Counted from the stretch's first letter, positions 8,776-17,363 are shown. The stretch is DNA of 64,000 nucleotides from F23-B02 sp963625685 (GCA_963625685.1 CAVFTR010000007.1:1-64000), one strand, 5' to 3'. The notes: generated from the sequence alone by a model not told the origin. Made by a program: numbers and translations.

Positions 8776-8988
8776 ATGGCTGTTTTGAAGAGTGAAAACC
8801 TCAAAATCGAGTGGTGCAAAAGCTGCCAATACTGTGTTGCATCCTGCCCAAAGGGCGCACTTTCAATCGGAAACCAGTTAAATCTTGCAGGCTTTCAGTA
8901 TGTAGTGCTGGACGAATCCAAATGTGTAAACTGCGGCACCTGCCGTATCGTATGCCCGGATTGCGTTTTTAGATTCGTTGAGGAATAA
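8776..8988 (+). CDS. 2-oxoacid:ferredoxin oxidoreductase, delta (2x4Fe-4S) subunit
   Basis: This 70-residue ferredoxin-like protein has two CxxCxxCxxxC clusters: Cys14/17/20/24 and Cys50/53/56/60, each followed by proline in the usual way. It is the KorD/VorD-type electron-transfer subunit that carries electrons from the thiamine-diphosphate site to soluble ferredoxin. It is 12 bases upstream of the alpha subunit, and its own ATG follows ACGGAGGG. The delta-alpha-beta-gamma order is typical of four-subunit enzymes in anaerobes. Confidence 0.9.
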   Translation: MAVLKSENLKIEWCKSCQYCVASCPKGALSIGNQLNLAGFQYVVLDESKCVNCGTCRIVCPDCVFRFVEE

Positions 8989-9000
8989 GGAGGAAAAAGC

Positions 9001-10056
9001 ATGAAAAGAACTTTGATGAAGGGTAATCATGCCGCTGGCGAAGCTGCTGTAAGAGCCGGCTGTGAATTGTATGCCGGATACCCCATTACTCCCTCTACGG
9101 AGATCATGGAGCATCTGTCCGCCCGTATGCCGGAGGAGGGGCGAGTGTTCATTCAGGCTGAGAACGAAATCGCCTCTATCCACATGGTCGGCGGCGCATA
9201 CTGCACAGGTCACCGCGCAATGACTGCGACAAGCGCAGGCGGTTTCTCTCTAATGCAGGAGTTCACAGCATACGCGTCCGACGCAGAGCTTCCCTTTGTT
9301 ATCATCAATGTGGTTCGCTCCGGAAGAGGCATTGGTTCTCTGGAATCGGGCCAAGACGGCTACCGCCAGTCCGTGTACGGCGGAGGCAACGGCGATTATC
9401 GTCAAATAGTCTATGTGCCTAACACCATTCAGGAAATGGTGGATGACATATACGAATCATTTGAGACCGCCGAAAAATATCGTATCGGCGTTATTATTCT
9501 GACCGAGGCTTCCATGGGTCAGATGATGGAGCCCGTACTTATGCCAGACTATAAATTTCTTAAAGAGATTCCGGACTGGGCAGTCACCGGCGCGCACAAA
9601 TGGGACAAGGGTGCGGGCGACTTCCCCGGGAAAGCCAAGTCCTGGGCTGCAAAGATGAAAAAAATCAATGCTGAGATGCAGCGCTATGTGGCAGACGGTG
9701 TTGAGGATGCCGATTATGTATTTACTGCCTATGGTCTGCCCTCACGTTCAACCCTGGAAGCTGTTAAAAAGCTGCGCGCCGGAGGCGAGAAAGTCGGCTT
9801 TATCCGCCCCAAGGTAGTATTTCCGTTCCCGGCCGAAGCATTTGCAAAGATCAACCCTGACGTCAAGGAGATCATCTGCGTGGAGACCACTGAATTCGGA
9901 CAGTATGTGCGTGATGTGGCCATCGAGACAAAGAAACTCTTAAGCAGGAATATTCCTGTCAACTTCTATGACTATGGTATAGGTGTTCCGTCTGTAAAAG
10001 AAATACTGGCAAAATTCAATGAGATCAAGAACAGTCAGTGCAAGGAGGTATTTTAA
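9001..10056 (+). CDS. 2-oxoacid:ferredoxin oxidoreductase, alpha subunit (KorA/VorB type)
   Basis: This 351-residue subunit holds the pyrimidine-binding half of the thiamine diphosphate site and a transketolase C-terminal-like domain. GYPITPSTEI (26-35) is the signature of the family; the QAENEIASI block around residue 60 includes the catalytic glutamate region. Such enzymes convert a 2-oxo acid, CoA and oxidised ferredoxin into acyl-CoA, CO2 and reduced ferredoxin. Branched-chain (VOR), 2-oxoglutarate (KOR) and other substrates cannot be told apart by eye. Its stop codon is immediately followed by the GTG of the beta subunit, indicating translational coupling. Confidence 0.88.
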   Translation: MKRTLMKGNHAAGEAAVRAGCELYAGYPITPSTEIMEHLSARMPEEGRVFIQAENEIASIHMVGGAYCTGHRAMTATSAGGFSLMQEFTAYASDAELPFVIINVVRSGRGIGSLESGQDGYRQSVYGGGNGDYRQIVYVPNTIQEMVDDIYESFETAEKYRIGVIILTEASMGQMMEPVLMPDYKFLKEIPDWAVTGAHKWDKGAGDFPGKAKSWAAKMKKINAEMQRYVADGVEDADYVFTAYGLPSRSTLEAVKKLRAGGEKVGFIRPKVVFPFPAEAFAKINPDVKEIICVETTEFGQYVRDVAIETKKLLSRNIPVNFYDYGIGVPSVKEILAKFNEIKNSQCKEVF

Positions 10057-10809
10057 GTGGAAGATATAGTAAGGCTGTCTAATTTGATCGATGCTCCGGC
10101 CCCCACCGCCTGCCCCGGATGCGGACATTTGCTGTTTTTCAGGCTCGTCAGGGAGTGTATGGATGAATTGGATATTACTTTCAACTCTATCCAAGCCAAC
10201 GGCATCGGCTGCACTGGCGTTCAAAGAGCATGGCAAAACCACGGTTACGTTCCTCTTACCGCCCATGGTCGTGCCGCCGCTGTTGCGACCGGGCTTAAAA
10301 GAGTAAACCCGGACAAGTTCATATACACGATGCAGGGTGACGGCGACGCAACAGTTATCGGTCTTGCTGAGACGCTGAACGCTGCATATAGAAACGAGAA
10401 TATCTGCGTGTTTATCTCCACAAACGGCGTTTTTGCTCTCACCGGCGGTCAAATGTCATGGGAAACCCTTCCTGGGCAGAAGACTACCACGTCTCCCCTT
10501 GGCAGAGACACCAACACGACCGGTCAGCCTATGCACACTCCCGAGCTTATCCTCAGCATCAATCCCGATATTGCGTATGCTGCTCGCGGAACTGTGGATT
10601 CTCCCGCACACATTATACAGCTAAAGAAGATGATAAAGAACGCCATGCAGGCACAGCTTAACGGCGAGGGATATTCTGTTGTGGAGTGCATGAGCGTCTG
10701 CCCGAACAACTGGCATCTCACTCCGCTGCAGTGCAGAGAATATATAAAGGAAAAAGTCCTGCCTCTGTACCCTGTAGGTGAGCTGAAGAAGAGAGGAGAA
10801 CAGAAATGA
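10057..10809 (+). CDS. 2-oxoacid:ferredoxin oxidoreductase, beta (TPP-binding) subunit
   Basis: This 250-residue subunit starts with GTG preceded by AAGGAGG, abutting the alpha stop. CPGCGH (19-24) and GDGDATV (94-100) followed by NAAYRNENICVF and FALTGGQ make up the diphosphate-Mg2+ binding motif of the KorB/VorC family. Many relatives have NN before the TGGQ block; here it is TNGVFALTGGQ, a small departure that may affect substrate choice. It overlaps the gamma gene by four bases. Confidence 0.88.
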   Translation: MEDIVRLSNLIDAPAPTACPGCGHLLFFRLVRECMDELDITFNSIQANGIGCTGVQRAWQNHGYVPLTAHGRAAAVATGLKRVNPDKFIYTMQGDGDATVIGLAETLNAAYRNENICVFISTNGVFALTGGQMSWETLPGQKTTTSPLGRDTNTTGQPMHTPELILSINPDIAYAARGTVDSPAHIIQLKKMIKNAMQAQLNGEGYSVVECMSVCPNNWHLTPLQCREYIKEKVLPLYPVGELKKRGEQK

Positions 10810-11348
10810 AAGAGAGTATTTTTGCAGGCTTTGGCGGACAGGGCGTTCTTACAGCCGGACTTATTCTTGCATATACCGCTATGGAGAACGACAGAAACAC
10901 CAGTTGGCTCCCCTCTTACGGTGCGGCAATGCGCGGCGGCAAGGCCAACAGCACCGTAAAATTCGGCGAAGACACGGAAGAGATCATCGGCGTTCCCACG
11001 ATGGCCGAAGCAGATGTGCTTGTTGCAATGAACAGGCCTTCTCTTGACTATTTGGAGTTTTGCAGAGACGGTGCCCTCGTTCTTGTTAATCAGGATGCTT
11101 TGGGTGGAGATTATGAATTTCCGGCAAACGTCACCCCCATTCTTATTCCGGCGGGGCAGCTGGCATACTCTGTAAACAACGCCAAGGGTGTCAGTATTGT
11201 CATGCTGGGCGCACTTATCAAGAAGACTGAATTCTTCAGTGCAGAGGAAACGAAGCTTGCCATGTGTCATATGTTTGCCGAAAAGGGCAAGAGCAAGATG
11301 GACGCCGTCAACATGGCTGCATTTGATGCAGGTTATAATTTCGTTTGA
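10806..11348 (+). CDS. 2-oxoacid:ferredoxin oxidoreductase, gamma subunit
   Basis: This 180-residue protein matches the POR_C gamma domain: GFGGQGVLTAG (residues 8-18), PSYGAAMRGGKANSTVKFG, and the AEADVLVAMNRPSLD block. In the assembled enzyme this subunit contributes to CoA binding and intersubunit contacts. The start overlaps the beta stop (ATGA-type coupling) and has GAGAGGAG upstream. All four subunits are therefore present, intact and in one transcript with the acyl-CoA synthetase. Confidence 0.88.
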   Translation: MKESIFAGFGGQGVLTAGLILAYTAMENDRNTSWLPSYGAAMRGGKANSTVKFGEDTEEIIGVPTMAEADVLVAMNRPSLDYLEFCRDGALVLVNQDALGGDYEFPANVTPILIPAGQLAYSVNNAKGVSIVMLGALIKKTEFFSAEETKLAMCHMFAEKGKSKMDAVNMAAFDAGYNFV

Positions 11349-11364
11349 TTAAGGGGTCTGCGCT

Positions 11365-13470
11365 ATGAACATGTATAGTCTATTCCATCCGCAGAGCATT
11401 GTCATTGTCGGCGCTTCCGATAAGCCCGGAATGGGCAGAGGCGCTTCCGAGTCTGCTCTTAACAGCAGTATCAAAGACAGCGTGTACCTGCTGAATGTAA
11501 AACGCGATGAGGTCCTAGGCAGGAAGTGCTACCACGCTCTTGAAGAATTGCCTGAAATTCCGGATGCCATTGTGCTTTGTGTTAACGTCAGTCTGGTCAA
11601 CTCCTATCTGGAGCAGGCGGGAAAGCTCGGTATAAAGAATGCCGTTGTGTACGCCAGCGGTTTTTCCGAGGACGGCACAGAGCAGGGCAAAGCACTGGAA
11701 AAGCACATGACTGACATATGCCGCAAATACGGCATGCTGCTTGTGGGGCCCAATTGCGTGGGACTGTATAACAAGGTAGATAGGATAAGCCTTTACTGCA
11801 AGGATCCTGTTTTCCCCGAACAGACTGTAAAGCGCGGCATCGGAGCTGTGGCTCACAGCGGATATATAAACAGCAACCTCATGACGAGCATGCCTGAGCT
11901 GTGTGCCTACGGTGTCAGTGTTGGCAATGCTGCGGTCTGCGCGCTTGAAGAGTATATGCTTTGGTATGCCTCCAATGAGCATGTAAGCTGCATTGCAGCC
12001 TATATCGAAGGTATAAAGGATGCGGCGGTATTTGAAGAGGCACTGCGTACCGCGGCACTTAACCATAAGCCCGTTGTGGTCATGAAGTCCGGCAGGAGTG
12101 CCAAGGGCTCTGCTGCTGCTGCAAGCCATACCGGTAATCTGGCAGGTGACTACAAAACTTTTGAATGTCTGCTTAAAAGATACGGTGTCGTTATTACAGA
12201 TAGCCTTGAGGAGTTTTATGCTACTGCACGTATATTTGCCGTCTGGGACGGAAAGCTGCCGAAGGGCAGGGGAATTGCCGCCGTCAACTTCTCCGGTGGT
12301 GAGAACACCATTTGCGCTGACTTCTGTGAAAAATACGGTCTTGAGCTGCCGGCCTATGAGGAAAAGACCCATCAAATCGTTGACAGCATCATTCCCGCTT
12401 TCTCAACTGCACGCAATCCTCTCGACCCGACCACGGAAATGTTTTCCGAACAGGACAAGGTGCATGCCATGTTCTCCTCTATCTTTGATGACAAAAACAT
12501 GGATATATTTGTGCTGGGTCTTGAACTTGCCTCGAAACTTGAAATGAAGGATAAGACCTGCATCAACGTATTTAAGCAGCTTTATGCTGAAGGAAAAATG
12601 ATCCCCTCGGTTCTTGTCCCGTCTTTTGAAAAGGAACGCAATTGGGAGGCCGTAAAGGAGCTTCAGCAGGTTGGCGTACCCATGCTGGCGACCGGAGACC
12701 TGGCTTATAAAATTCTGGGAAATATATGCGACTTTATCCAATACGACTGCACAGCACATTCTCTCGATCTTGCGATCCCCGAAAAGAAGCAGAGCTACTC
12801 CACCATTTCCCTTTCAGAGGCAGATTCCAAGGCCGAGATATGTGTCAGCGGAATCCGCGTCCCGAAACAGGATATAGCGGCAACAGAGGCGGAGCTTCGC
12901 AAAAAGCTTTCCGGTATTGGGTACCCGATAGTTCTGAAGGTGGATTCTCCTGATATCCTGCATAAGACTGAAGCCGGCGGCGTAGTGCTTAATATCACTT
13001 CAGAGGCTGAAGCCATTGCCGCATATAAGCACATTATGGACAGCTGCAGAAAGTTCAAGCCTGAAGCGAAAATAAACGGAGTTCTTATTCAGGAAATGGT
13101 TCCTGCCGGTACGGAAATCATAGTCGGCATAAAAAATGACCGTCAATACGGGCCCATGCTCCTCTGCGGCCTTGGCGGCGTTTTTGTGGAAGTATTCAAG
13201 GATGCCGCTCTCACCCCATGTCCTGTCAGCAAATATGAAGCCATGGAGATGCTTAAGAGTCTTAAGGCATACAAACTTCTCAAGGGCTACAGGGGCTCCG
13301 CTCCCTGCGATCTTGATGCGTTGTGTGATCTTATGGTCAAGCTGTCCCAATACGGTGCAAAAAACAAGGATCTCATCGCTGAAATCGACCTGAATCCTGT
13401 TTTCGTATACGCAGAAGGCAATGGCGTTATAGCCGCCGACGCTCTTATTGTAAAGTACGAATCGCCCTGA
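11365..13470 (+). CDS. ADP-forming acyl-CoA synthetase (acetate-CoA ligase type)
   Basis: This 701-residue fused enzyme makes ATP from acyl-CoA, ADP and phosphate. The order is a CoA-binding Rossmann domain (about 1-130, IVIVGASDKPG), a flavodoxin-like succinyl-CoA-ligase domain with the phospho-histidine in AAASHTGNLAG (His255), and a C-terminal ATP-grasp domain (about 485-701, with YPIVLKVDSPDILHKTEAGG and GLGGVFVEVFKDA). Archaea and some anaerobes use it to harvest ATP from acyl-CoA made by 2-oxoacid ferredoxin oxidoreductases, exactly its neighbour here, 16 bases upstream. I infer that it releases the acid product and gains one ATP. The acyl group is unknown. Confidence 0.88.
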   Translation: MNMYSLFHPQSIVIVGASDKPGMGRGASESALNSSIKDSVYLLNVKRDEVLGRKCYHALEELPEIPDAIVLCVNVSLVNSYLEQAGKLGIKNAVVYASGFSEDGTEQGKALEKHMTDICRKYGMLLVGPNCVGLYNKVDRISLYCKDPVFPEQTVKRGIGAVAHSGYINSNLMTSMPELCAYGVSVGNAAVCALEEYMLWYASNEHVSCIAAYIEGIKDAAVFEEALRTAALNHKPVVVMKSGRSAKGSAAAASHTGNLAGDYKTFECLLKRYGVVITDSLEEFYATARIFAVWDGKLPKGRGIAAVNFSGGENTICADFCEKYGLELPAYEEKTHQIVDSIIPAFSTARNPLDPTTEMFSEQDKVHAMFSSIFDDKNMDIFVLGLELASKLEMKDKTCINVFKQLYAEGKMIPSVLVPSFEKERNWEAVKELQQVGVPMLATGDLAYKILGNICDFIQYDCTAHSLDLAIPEKKQSYSTISLSEADSKAEICVSGIRVPKQDIAATEAELRKKLSGIGYPIVLKVDSPDILHKTEAGGVVLNITSEAEAIAAYKHIMDSCRKFKPEAKINGVLIQEMVPAGTEIIVGIKNDRQYGPMLLCGLGGVFVEVFKDAALTPCPVSKYEAMEMLKSLKAYKLLKGYRGSAPCDLDALCDLMVKLSQYGAKNKDLIAEIDLNPVFVYAEGNGVIAADALIVKYESP

Positions 13471-13505
13471 TCCTGTAATCTATTGTCTCTTCCCTGCCTC
13501 AGCGG

Positions 13506-13541
13506 AAATGGAGGATTGCTTTAACAGCAATCCTCCATTTT
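13506..13541. terminator. Bidirectional terminator between synthetase and GntR genes
   Basis: AAATGGAGGATTGCT pairs perfectly with AGCAATCCTCCATTT around a five-base loop, with T-runs on both strands. It closes the catabolic operon from the left and the convergent GntR gene from the right. Confidence 0.9.
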
Positions 13542-13543
13542 TC

Positions 13544-14281
13544 TCAGATATAAGTTTTATGCAGGCCTGTCATAAAGCAATGGTCGATGATCAGCTTTCT
13601 GGCTTTAGGTTTGTCGCGTTCTTTTACCGCCTGCAAGATCATGGCGTGGGAATTGTTTACCAATCCCCTCTTAAGTTTCTCTTTCTCCTGAAGGCTGAGG
13701 CTGTTGTCAACATCAATAATCATCTCATAATCACGGCGCATTAGTCTGAGATTAGACCGGATCAATTGCTTCGCAGTTTCATTTTCATAGTATTTCATAA
13801 GCGTATCGTGGAACGCTATATGCGCTTCCAAATAATCTATATCATTCTTATCAACGCTTTTAGCCATCTTATCCTCATATATTATTTCCAGCCTGAAAAT
13901 ATCCGAATCTGACGCTTTATCCACAAATGTCTCTATAGCCTCCGATTCTATTGCTGCCCTTATCGAGCAAAATTCGTATGGCTTATTTTCGGAAAGCATA
14001 CTGGAAACAAGCATAAGGTTCATAAATCCCACCTCAAGATTTCCAAGGTATATATTACCTGAGCCTCGCCTCGAATCTATTACGCCCATAACTTCAAGCA
14101 CTCGAAGCATTTCTCTGAGGGTGGAACGGTTTGTATTAAGCTCGACTGCCAAAACGGATTCCTGCGGTATTTTCTCTCCCACATTGTACTGTTGCTTTCT
14201 GATATACTCAAGCAGATCATGAAGGAGAAGATAATAATTCTTATCTTGAATATTTGACAAATCAAATTTGGAAATATTCAT
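13544..14281 (-). CDS. GntR-family regulator with FCD domain
   Basis: This 245-residue FadR-subfamily repressor has an N-terminal winged helix (about 28-85, IPQESVLAVELNTNRSTLREMLRVLEVMGVI shown in part here) and an all-helical FCD ligand domain (about 100-235). FCD members usually bind small carboxylic acids through a metal held by Asp/His residues. It is convergent with the catabolic operon and ends at a shared terminator. Two near-identical dyads at 4528 and 6008 are plausible binding sites, making this the likely local sensor of the cassette's substrate. An ATG after GGGGGG is used as start. Confidence 0.85.
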   Translation of the reverse strand: MNISKFDLSNIQDKNYYLLLHDLLEYIRKQQYNVGEKIPQESVLAVELNTNRSTLREMLRVLEVMGVIDSRRGSGNIYLGNLEVGFMNLMLVSSMLSENKPYEFCSIRAAIESEAIETFVDKASDSDIFRLEIIYEDKMAKSVDKNDIDYLEAHIAFHDTLMKYYENETAKQLIRSNLRLMRRDYEMIIDVDNSLSLQEKEKLKRGLVNNSHAMILQAVKERDKPKARKLIIDHCFMTGLHKTYI

Positions 14282-14453
14282 TGTCGCACCCCCCTCGAAA
14301 GGATTTTAAACTGCACTTTTGTTTATTATATCATAATTATTCTTAAATGCAATGTTGATTATGTGGCATTTAGACAATGCGGCTATGTTGACCATGTGAT
14401 ATCCTGTACATTTTACGTCTTCCCTGCTGAACAAGGCACTTATCCGTCCAAAA

Positions 14454-14972
14454 CTAGCCCGATGAAGCTGTAGTCAAGCGGGGCACGTCTTCCCAAAGGC
14501 CCATCAACCAATATATTCGAAAGCTTTCATATGCTGTATCTGCAATATGGCACGGCGTATTGTCTAAGAATACTTCTGTCACATTAGCATCAACAAGTAT
14601 CCCCCAACAAATGTCGTACTTTTCTTTATTGTAAACAAACGAACTATATAGATAAGTATCGGCATCTTTTGCATTGAACGTTCCACTGTGACCAATGACC
14701 TTATAACCAGCAGGGAATTTCTTTTTCATTATAGCGCACTCATATTTCCCCCGATGGTTTATAAAAAAGACAACACTAAGGCCTGTATCTAATTCTTCTT
14801 GATACAACAATTCAGCTGGGAGTGTTGCCGCGGAGGCACTACTCTTTTTTAAATAATCATATGGTGTTTGATCTTTTGCAAGGATAACAAGAAGCAAGCA
14901 CAAGATCAGCAAGCTAATAGCAGAAAGCAACGCGAGCCATAATCTTCTTGTTTTAATATTTATTTTTATCAT
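14454..14972 (-). CDS. Hypothetical membrane-anchored protein
   Basis: I do not recognise this 172-residue protein. It has a basic N-terminus (KINIKTRR) and one strongly hydrophobic segment (about 12-33), then an extracytoplasmic-looking domain with two cysteines (one in KYECAIMKKKF, one in TPCHIAD) and a third in YDICWGIL. It could be anchored by an uncleaved signal. Codon use is AT-rich and unlike the core chromosome. No convincing ribosome binding site is seen before the ATG. It may form a unit with the small frame at 15004-15180. Confidence 0.5.
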   Translation of the reverse strand: MIKINIKTRRLWLALLSAISLLILCLLLVILAKDQTPYDYLKKSSASAATLPAELLYQEELDTGLSVVFFINHRGKYECAIMKKKFPAGYKVIGHSGTFNAKDADTYLYSSFVYNKEKYDICWGILVDANVTEVFLDNTPCHIADTAYESFRIYWLMGLWEDVPRLTTASSG

Positions 14973-15003
14973 AACTGTTTTCTTTATTTATTTCCAACGA
15001 AGC

Positions 15004-15180
15004 TTAATAGGGGATATTTGTAAGTGTGCACACGATCGCCCACTGTTTTTCAACGAGGCTCAAACTAAATCCGCCTACAACTCCCTGGCTTGAGGCTTCA
15101 ATATTAATAGAACCATTGGCGGAGCCGTATGTATGAATATATTTCAAAACAGCTTCGGCAGTGTTGCCACCGCCAGTCAT
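15004..15180 (-). CDS. Small hypothetical protein
   Basis: A 58-residue frame (starting MTGGGNTAEAVLKYIHTYG) has AGGA eight bases before the ATG; a longer start 21 bases upstream lacks one. It has no cysteine cluster or clear hydrophobic helix. It may be the remnant of a larger protein. Its position upstream of the membrane-anchored hypothetical on the same strand suggests co-transcription. Confidence 0.3.
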   Translation of the reverse strand: MTGGGNTAEAVLKYIHTYGSANGSINIEASSQGVVGGFSLSLVEKQWAIVCTLTNIPY

Positions 15181-15234
15181 AGTGTTTTTCCTAATCGTCA
15201 TAGCGACATTAATATTGGTTGTAATGACAGTAAT

Positions 15235-15275
15235 AAAAAGCGCATAAGCCGACTTCAGCAGTCCGGCTTATGCGC
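15235..15275 (-). terminator. Strong terminator or attenuator on the minus strand
   Basis: A 12-bp perfect stem (GCGCATAAGCCG with CGGCTTATGCGC) is followed on the minus strand by TTTTT. It lies downstream of a 34-codon frame whose stop codon is inside the stem, and upstream of the small hypothetical genes. Confidence 0.85.
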
Positions 15276-15372
15276 CAAAGGAAATGATTTTGATACGGCC
15301 TTTCCACAATCGGGAGCCATACCAGTATCGCCGGCGTATAAAGCCAAACTGAGTATCATAAGAAACATGCAT
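15268..15372 (-). CDS. Possible 34-residue leader peptide
   Basis: An ATG with GGAGG seven bases upstream opens a short frame (MHVSYDTQFGFIRRRYWYG... to a TAA) that ends within the first arm of the terminator hairpin. A second frame four bases later, 37 residues and starting with a hydrophobic stretch (MFLMILSLALYAG), is an alternative. Whether either is translated cannot be told. The overlap of stop codon and hairpin is what makes the first frame interesting. Confidence 0.3.
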   Translation of the reverse strand: MHVSYDTQFGFIRRRYWYGSRLWKGRIKIISFGA

Positions 15373-15639
15373 GGTGTTGCCTCCGATCGTATTTAGTCAG
15401 ATAAAACCTTTGTCTTGAACGCACGGAATAACTCCTCCGCCCTCGTTGGTTCACAATTCGTCAAGCAAATATTTTATCCCTATGATGAGCTTACCATGCA
15501 AGAGCACTCTTGTCAATACTTTCTCTATAACCGCGACGAAAACTTAGCTCTGACCGATGAAATTGTACGTGCCGGTCAGTCTGGCTGACGGAGAGTATGT
15601 GGTTTGGGAAACCGAGGTAGTTGGCGTGTGCGAGGATAT
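15373..15639. other. Gene-poor scar in the island
   Basis: No convincing gene is seen. Several short frames are broken by stops. The stretch 15544-15639 continues the DUF262 fragment's frame but no longer resembles that family, so a recombination junction lies near 15640. Confidence 0.5.
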
Positions 15640-15837
15640 CTGCTCCTGGCCGCGCTCCTGATCATCGAGCCTGATCATGGCGCAGGTCAGATGTTCAACG
15701 CCGTCGTAGATCCTCTCGATGCTCAGCTCCGGGTCTTCCTCAAGCGCCATTTCTGCAAGCTTGCAGAACAGGTCGTAGTTCTTATAGATGCCGCTGGACT
15801 TGTCCATTTGCCCGGCATGGCCGTTCATGAGAAGCAT
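15640..15837 (-). pseudogene. DUF262 (GmrS-like) internal fragment
   Basis: About 66 residues (MLLMNGHAGQMDKSSGIYKN... to ERGQEQ) match residues of the intact DUF262 protein at 1019-2749 with roughly 85% identity by eye. The DGQQR-bearing N-terminus and the whole DUF1524 half are missing, and both ends are abrupt. It shows that a second, slightly different GmrSD-type gene once existed in this island. Confidence 0.85.
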
Positions 15838-15853
15838 CTCACGATTCTGTCGT

Positions 15854-17065
15854 TTAGTATTCAGAGCTTAACAGGAAGTCCGCTATGTGCATCGTCTTAA
15901 TGCCTTCGTAGTTTCCTCCTGAGAACTCATCCGTTGTGAGAACATATTTGGGGTAGTTGTCGTGGATCTCCAGCAAACGGTCATATTCCCGTTTTTCCGT
16001 TTTCGGAGAACGAAGTTCCTGCGTCACCTGCACATAGAGCTTTTCATTTTGCCGTACTGCCACAAAGTCGATCTCGCCGCTGCCGGATTTTCCGACATTG
16101 ACGGTATACCCTCTTCGGCAAAGCTCCAAGTACACGACATTCTCTAAGCTGGATGCCACGCTGTCAGCGTTATAGCCGAGAACGCTGTACCGCAGGGCGG
16201 TATCTGCAAGATAAAACTTCTCCTGCGTTTTCAGGATTTCCTTACCCTGCAAATCAAAGCGGGAGCATCGGTGAAGCAGATACGCTTTCTCCAGCTTCTC
16301 CAAGTAGCTGTAAACGGTTTCGTTGTCCAACGCACGGTGTTCCGCTTTCAGATAATCCGAAATGGATTTTGCCGAGAAGGTATTGCCTACATTGTTAAAG
16401 GTGTACTTGACCACCCGTTCCAACTGATCGACCTTCCTCACCTGATTGCGCTTTACAATATCCGAGAAGATCGTGGAGCTGTAAATGTCCCGCACGATGG
16501 TGTAGACCTCGTCCTGAGAATATGCCTGCAAGTGCGTTGCAGGAAAACCGCCCAAACGCACGAAGTTTGCAAGCTCGGCTTTCGGTTCTCCAACCTCTGT
16601 ATATTGGCTTTTGAACATCAGGTATTCGCCAAAGGACAAGGTAAAGATGCGGAAAGACACATACCGTCCCGTCAGATAGGTCGAGATCTCAGATGACATC
16701 ATACGGGAGTTGGAGCCTGTCACATACAGGTCAACATCGAAGTCCGATGCCAGCGAATTGACGACCTTTTCCCAGCCCTTGATTTCCTGCACCTCATCGA
16801 GAAGCAGATAGGTTTTTCCCTCCGGTGATAGACGCTCTTTCAATTCAGCGTACATCTGCTTCGCCGTCATATCCTCATATTCCATTGAGTCATAGCGGCA
16901 GCTGACAATGCGATCCTCCGGAATACCCCGCTGCGTTTTCAGCCGTTCCATAATCATTTTCAGGATCGTTGACTTTCCGCAGCGGCGCACTCCCGTGAGG
17001 ATTTTTACAAATGGCATATCCACATAAGCCATGATCTTATCTACATACAAAGGTCTGTAAATCAT
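15854..17065 (-). CDS. AAA_14/DUF4143 ATP-binding protein
   Basis: This 403-residue protein has an N-terminal AAA+ ATPase domain with Walker A GVRRCGKST (about 25-33), Walker B YLLLDEVQE and the sensor-like TGSNSRMM, then a C-terminal DUF4143 domain with a PD-(D/E)XK-like segment (GEIDFVAVRQNEKLYVQV). The family is common in Firmicutes and archaea; its role is not settled. The start MIYRPLY has GGAGG upstream; the longer frame is rejected. A paralogue lies at 48820-50034. AT-rich codon use fits an accessory gene. Confidence 0.82.
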   Translation of the reverse strand: MIYRPLYVDKIMAYVDMPFVKILTGVRRCGKSTILKMIMERLKTQRGIPEDRIVSCRYDSMEYEDMTAKQMYAELKERLSPEGKTYLLLDEVQEIKGWEKVVNSLASDFDVDLYVTGSNSRMMSSEISTYLTGRYVSFRIFTLSFGEYLMFKSQYTEVGEPKAELANFVRLGGFPATHLQAYSQDEVYTIVRDIYSSTIFSDIVKRNQVRKVDQLERVVKYTFNNVGNTFSAKSISDYLKAEHRALDNETVYSYLEKLEKAYLLHRCSRFDLQGKEILKTQEKFYLADTALRYSVLGYNADSVASSLENVVYLELCRRGYTVNVGKSGSGEIDFVAVRQNEKLYVQVTQELRSPKTEKREYDRLLEIHDNYPKYVLTTDEFSGGNYEGIKTMHIADFLLSSEY

Positions 17066-17192
17066 CGTGACCACCTCCGTTTGTAGATAGTATACCGCAA
17101 TTCTCATCAAAAGTCAATTTGTTTTGCGATTATAAACCGCAAAACTTTTCGACAATTTATTCAACTGCGGATTGTATATCAAAAGGCGAGGG

Positions 17193-17363
17193 TTAAGCAC
17201 CCTCGCCCGGTTTGGTAGTCATCGGCTTGTAAAGCTTGGTGTCGCGGGGGAATTTATTGGCAAACGGAACAAGGCTGGAGCCGACCTTGATAAGTCCGTG
17301 ACCGGCATCCACCTTCGTGATATAGGAGAGCTGGGTGTCCGAGATGTTCAGCAGCTCTGGCAT
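17193..17363 (-). pseudogene. VirB4-like conjugation ATPase, C-terminal remnant
   Basis: On the minus strand this encodes ELLNISDTQLSYITKVDAG, then HGLIKVGSSLVPFANKF, then a tail ending MTTKPGEGA and a stop. This is the highly conserved C-terminus of the VirB4/TraE-type ATPase of Firmicutes integrative conjugative elements. Only about 55 residues remain. The upstream side is joined, in another frame, to a DUF1016 fragment. It is direct evidence that conjugative element DNA was once here. Confidence 0.8.

Noticed and set aside
2951..14281. The metabolic cassette as ordinary core chromosome
   Set aside because: Not fully excluded, but its lower GC, island position between recombinase and VirB4 remnants and the duplicated ppdK tail favour acquisition.
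17193..17363. Reading the 17.2-17.6 kb frame as one DUF1016 protein
   Set aside because: The C-terminal part shifts frame and matches the VirB4 end instead, so a single functional DUF1016 gene is not supported.
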